Shown: piece by piece, positions 5,547 through 6,902 of the stretch
How the letters are laid out: every line of letters begins with the position of its first letter
Position numbering within the stretch: position 1 is the first letter of the stretch
From: Caulobacter sp.
GTDB lineage: Bacteria > Pseudomonadota > Alphaproteobacteria > Caulobacterales > Caulobacteraceae
DNA: 6,902 nt
NCBI GenBank assembly: GCA_014378155.1
Contig: JACMOF010000014.1
Location: 1 to 6,902 of the forward strand
Direction: 5' to 3'
Program-made: the position numbers and the translations under genes
The notes under the pieces: generated by a model
Database searches by the model: none
Told to the model about the DNA's origin: nothing
What the model saw: only the letters and a program-made list of their open reading frames with translations

Positions 5547-6719
5547 GTGAGGATACTTCTAGGTCTTTTGGCCATGATCGCGATTTCGGGTTGCGGCGTG
5601 GACACAGTCGGCGCCGGCGTTCCATCGGGAGGAGCTTCTTTGAGCGCGTTTACAGTGACCGGCGAAGGCCCTTGTGCCGGCGCCACGCCGGTGGGCTTCG
5701 TGACGCATTCCGATCTACTGATCTGGACCTGCAACGACGGACGGCTGATCGTATCGCCCCGCGCCGAGCCGATGCGAGTTCTGCGCGAAATCCGCGACGT
5801 GATTCCGATGCTCTCCTACTGGATCGAGCGACACGGGGATGGGGTCAGCCTGGTGAAGTTCCATAGTCCGGAGCCGGGCGACTATGCGCTTAAGGTCGCC
5901 GACCTGACGACTGGCGTGCTGTCGCGTCGCGTGATCACGCCAGTCGGATCCGACGTCATCGAGGCCGTCGAGGCCAATCCGGCGGCGGGCTGTCTGATGG
6001 TCGTCAGCGTCGATCCCCGGCAGTTCGAGCAGGTTGTGAGGCTTCACTCCTATCCGCGCCATGTGAGGATCTATCCCTACCGGTCCGGCGAAACCGCCGC
6101 CATCGACCTGTCACACGCCACGGCCGAACTCGATGTCGATCTGCACGAGACCGTGACGAACGGCGTGTCGGCTTTCGGCTCCTCGCTACGCTGCACCCGT
6201 AACGCCCAGGGTCGGGCGGTCATCTACGCGTCCAGCATCCGGGAGGTCCGGCCCGATCCGGATCGCCCCTACACCCTGACGCGCATCACCGTCTCCGGTT
6301 CGGTCGTGGTGGCGCGGGCCGCCTCAAACATCTTCATGGTCTCGCCGCGCGACGGCCACCTGCTGGGCGCGCTCGACCAAGATACCGGCACCGCCTGGAG
6401 GATCGATCCCGACCAGGACTTTGCCGAGATCGTGCCCGCCCGCGCCGGCTGGCGATGGGTGAGCTTCGATCCGCGCACCCGATCGGGCCTGCAAGCAAGA
6501 CCCCACGGCTCTGCCCGAGGCGAGGTCGAGCTATCGCTTGTCCCGGCCTTGCCCGGCCAGTCTGCAACCCTATTAGGCGACGGCCAGACCTTCTACGACA
6601 TCACGGTGAGCCCAGACCCAGGTGCGTTCATGGCCGCGCTCGACGTCCGGGGCGTCGTCGAAAACGACCAAACCCGCGAGATCGAAGGCGACCATATTAT
6701 CTGGGTCGAGGGCCAGTGA
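5547..6719 (+). CDS. Predicted lipoprotein, beta-rich, function unknown (390 residues)
   Basis: I do not recognise a family. A GTG start with GGGGG (5538-5542) just upstream leads into a short signal peptide (MRILLGLLAMIAISGC) with lipobox ISGC and C16 as the likely lipidated residue. Gly at +2 would be compatible with outer-membrane sorting. Four further cysteines (43, 62, 149, 216) could pair as disulfides in the periplasm. The rest looks like short beta strands and turns such as ADLTTGVLSRRV (118-129) and GALDQDTGTAWRIDPDQD (274-291), reminiscent of beta-propeller blades, but I cannot align a repeat. No catalytic motif is obvious. Codon choice is looser than in phaC: ATA at codon 3, several CTA, AGG and a TTA codon at 6573-6575, which is rare in such genomes. 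It starts 105 bp after phaC on the same strand and ends 4 bp before IS-associated repeats, so it may be acquired or altered at its 3' end. Confidence 0.7.
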   Translation: MRILLGLLAMIAISGCGVDTVGAGVPSGGASLSAFTVTGEGPCAGATPVGFVTHSDLLIWTCNDGRLIVSPRAEPMRVLREIRDVIPMLSYWIERHGDGVSLVKFHSPEPGDYALKVADLTTGVLSRRVITPVGSDVIEAVEANPAAGCLMVVSVDPRQFEQVVRLHSYPRHVRIYPYRSGETAAIDLSHATAELDVDLHETVTNGVSAFGSSLRCTRNAQGRAVIYASSIREVRPDPDRPYTLTRITVSGSVVVARAASNIFMVSPRDGHLLGALDQDTGTAWRIDPDQDFAEIVPARAGWRWVSFDPRTRSGLQARPHGSARGEVELSLVPALPGQSATLLGDGQTFYDITVSPDPGAFMAALDVRGVVENDQTREIEGDHIIWVEGQ

Positions 6720-6723
6720 CGTG

Positions 6724-6790
6724 GAAAGAACGGACACGAAAAAAGGCGGCGGTCTCAACCGCAGAAAGAGGGACACGGCGGTCTCAACCG
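6724..6790. repeat. Imperfect tandem duplication at the presumed IS30-element end
   Basis: Two copies of the same modules lie in the same orientation. Copy 1 (6724-6761) reads GAAAGA, AC, GGACACG, a short A/G spacer, then CGGCGGTCTCAACCG. Copy 2 (6764-6790) has GAAAGA, G, GGACACG and the same 15-mer with the spacer missing. The exact 15-bp repeat is at 6747-6761 and 6776-6790. Copy 2 runs into the transposase stop codon. Position suggests terminal sequence of the element, possibly doubled. The precise IS boundary cannot be fixed without the other end. Confidence 0.6.
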
Positions 6791-6902
6791 GTCATCGCAA
6801 CGGCTCTTTCGAATACTTCGGCGGGTGTCTGGAAGTCGAGGGTTTTGCGAGGGCGGTTGTTGATTTCGAGGGCGACGGCGTCGAGTTGCTCCTGGGTGAT
6901 GG
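6784..6902 (-). CDS. IS30-family transposase, C-terminal 38 residues (cut by window edge)
   Basis: The minus strand from 6900 reads ITQEQLDAVALEINNRPRKT followed by LDFQTPAEVFERAVAMTG and a TGA stop (6786-6784). The NNRPRKTL-x-F-x-TPAEVF segment is typical of the C-terminus of IS30-family DDE transposases, which insert and excise the element. The catalytic acidic residues would lie upstream, outside the window, so activity cannot be judged. The first two bases of the window edge complete a codon not seen. It points towards the lipoprotein gene, i.e. the two genes are convergent. Confidence 0.88.
   Translation of the reverse strand, partial: ITQEQLDAVALEINNRPRKTLDFQTPAEVFERAVAMTG

Larger units (their letters stand above)
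6724..6902 (-). mobile_element. IS30-family insertion sequence, 3' end only (continues past window)
   Basis: The transposase C-terminus and the repeats beyond its stop codon mark the end of an insertion sequence whose body continues to the right of the window. The left boundary is uncertain; I place it at the start of the duplicated modules, 4 bp after the stop of the 390-residue lipoprotein. The opposite inverted repeat and the target duplication are not visible here. Confidence 0.65.

Noticed and set aside
5661..5670. GGCGAAGGCC inside the 390-residue lipoprotein gene, identical to part of the REP-like palindrome
   Set aside because: Only 10 bases match and there is no second arm, so it is not a copy of the element.
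1..6902. tRNA, rRNA, CRISPR array, toxin-antitoxin pair, phage or defence genes
   Set aside because: I looked for these on both strands and saw no supporting sequence; the space is filled by the genes listed.

Overview
The window reads as high-GC alphaproteobacterial chromosome, most likely Caulobacter or a close relative. The evidence is strong G/C preference at third codon positions, protein sequences of the type found in Caulobacterales, and the gene neighbourhood: glpX next to hom, next to an AlaC-type aminotransferase, close to a class I polyhydroxyalkanoate (PHA) synthase. The genus is a judgement from sequence memory, not from a search.

Layout. Positions 1-2760 are a minus-strand block. 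Read in its transcription direction it holds an AlaC-type alanine aminotransferase (1540-2760), homoserine dehydrogenase hom (130-1419) and the first 25 codons of glpX (1-76), the class II fructose-1,6-bisphosphatase. A perfect 16-bp inverted repeat, probably a dispersed REP-like palindrome, sits between alaC and hom. Next is a minus-strand gene for a small lipoprotein (2870-3319) with its own terminator-like hairpin, whose loop contains the stop codon. A 94-bp divergent intergenic region with nested inverted repeats separates it from phaC (3414-5441, plus strand). PhaC has an intact Cys-Asp-His triad and an unusual basic Ala/Pro/Lys-rich N-terminal extension. Downstream, also on the plus strand, is a 390-residue lipoprotein of unknown function (5547-6719) with a GTG start and somewhat atypical codons. 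The right edge holds the C-terminus of an IS30-family transposase on the minus strand (6784-6902), preceded by an imperfect tandem duplication of about 30-38 bp that probably lies at the end of the insertion sequence.

How the genes fit together. The left two thirds is core metabolism. Hom makes homoserine for threonine and methionine. The aminotransferase links pyruvate/alanine with glutamate/2-oxoglutarate. GlpX serves gluconeogenesis. PhaC polymerises hydroxyacyl-CoA into storage granules. Nothing shows that these form one pathway. The right end (390-residue lipoprotein plus IS30) looks like an accessory junction.

I did not find a convincing new multi-gene system. The points most worth a second look are the PhaC N-terminal extension, the unrecognised lipoprotein beside the IS element, the duplicated sequence at the IS end, and the symmetric boxes between the small lipoprotein gene and phaC.
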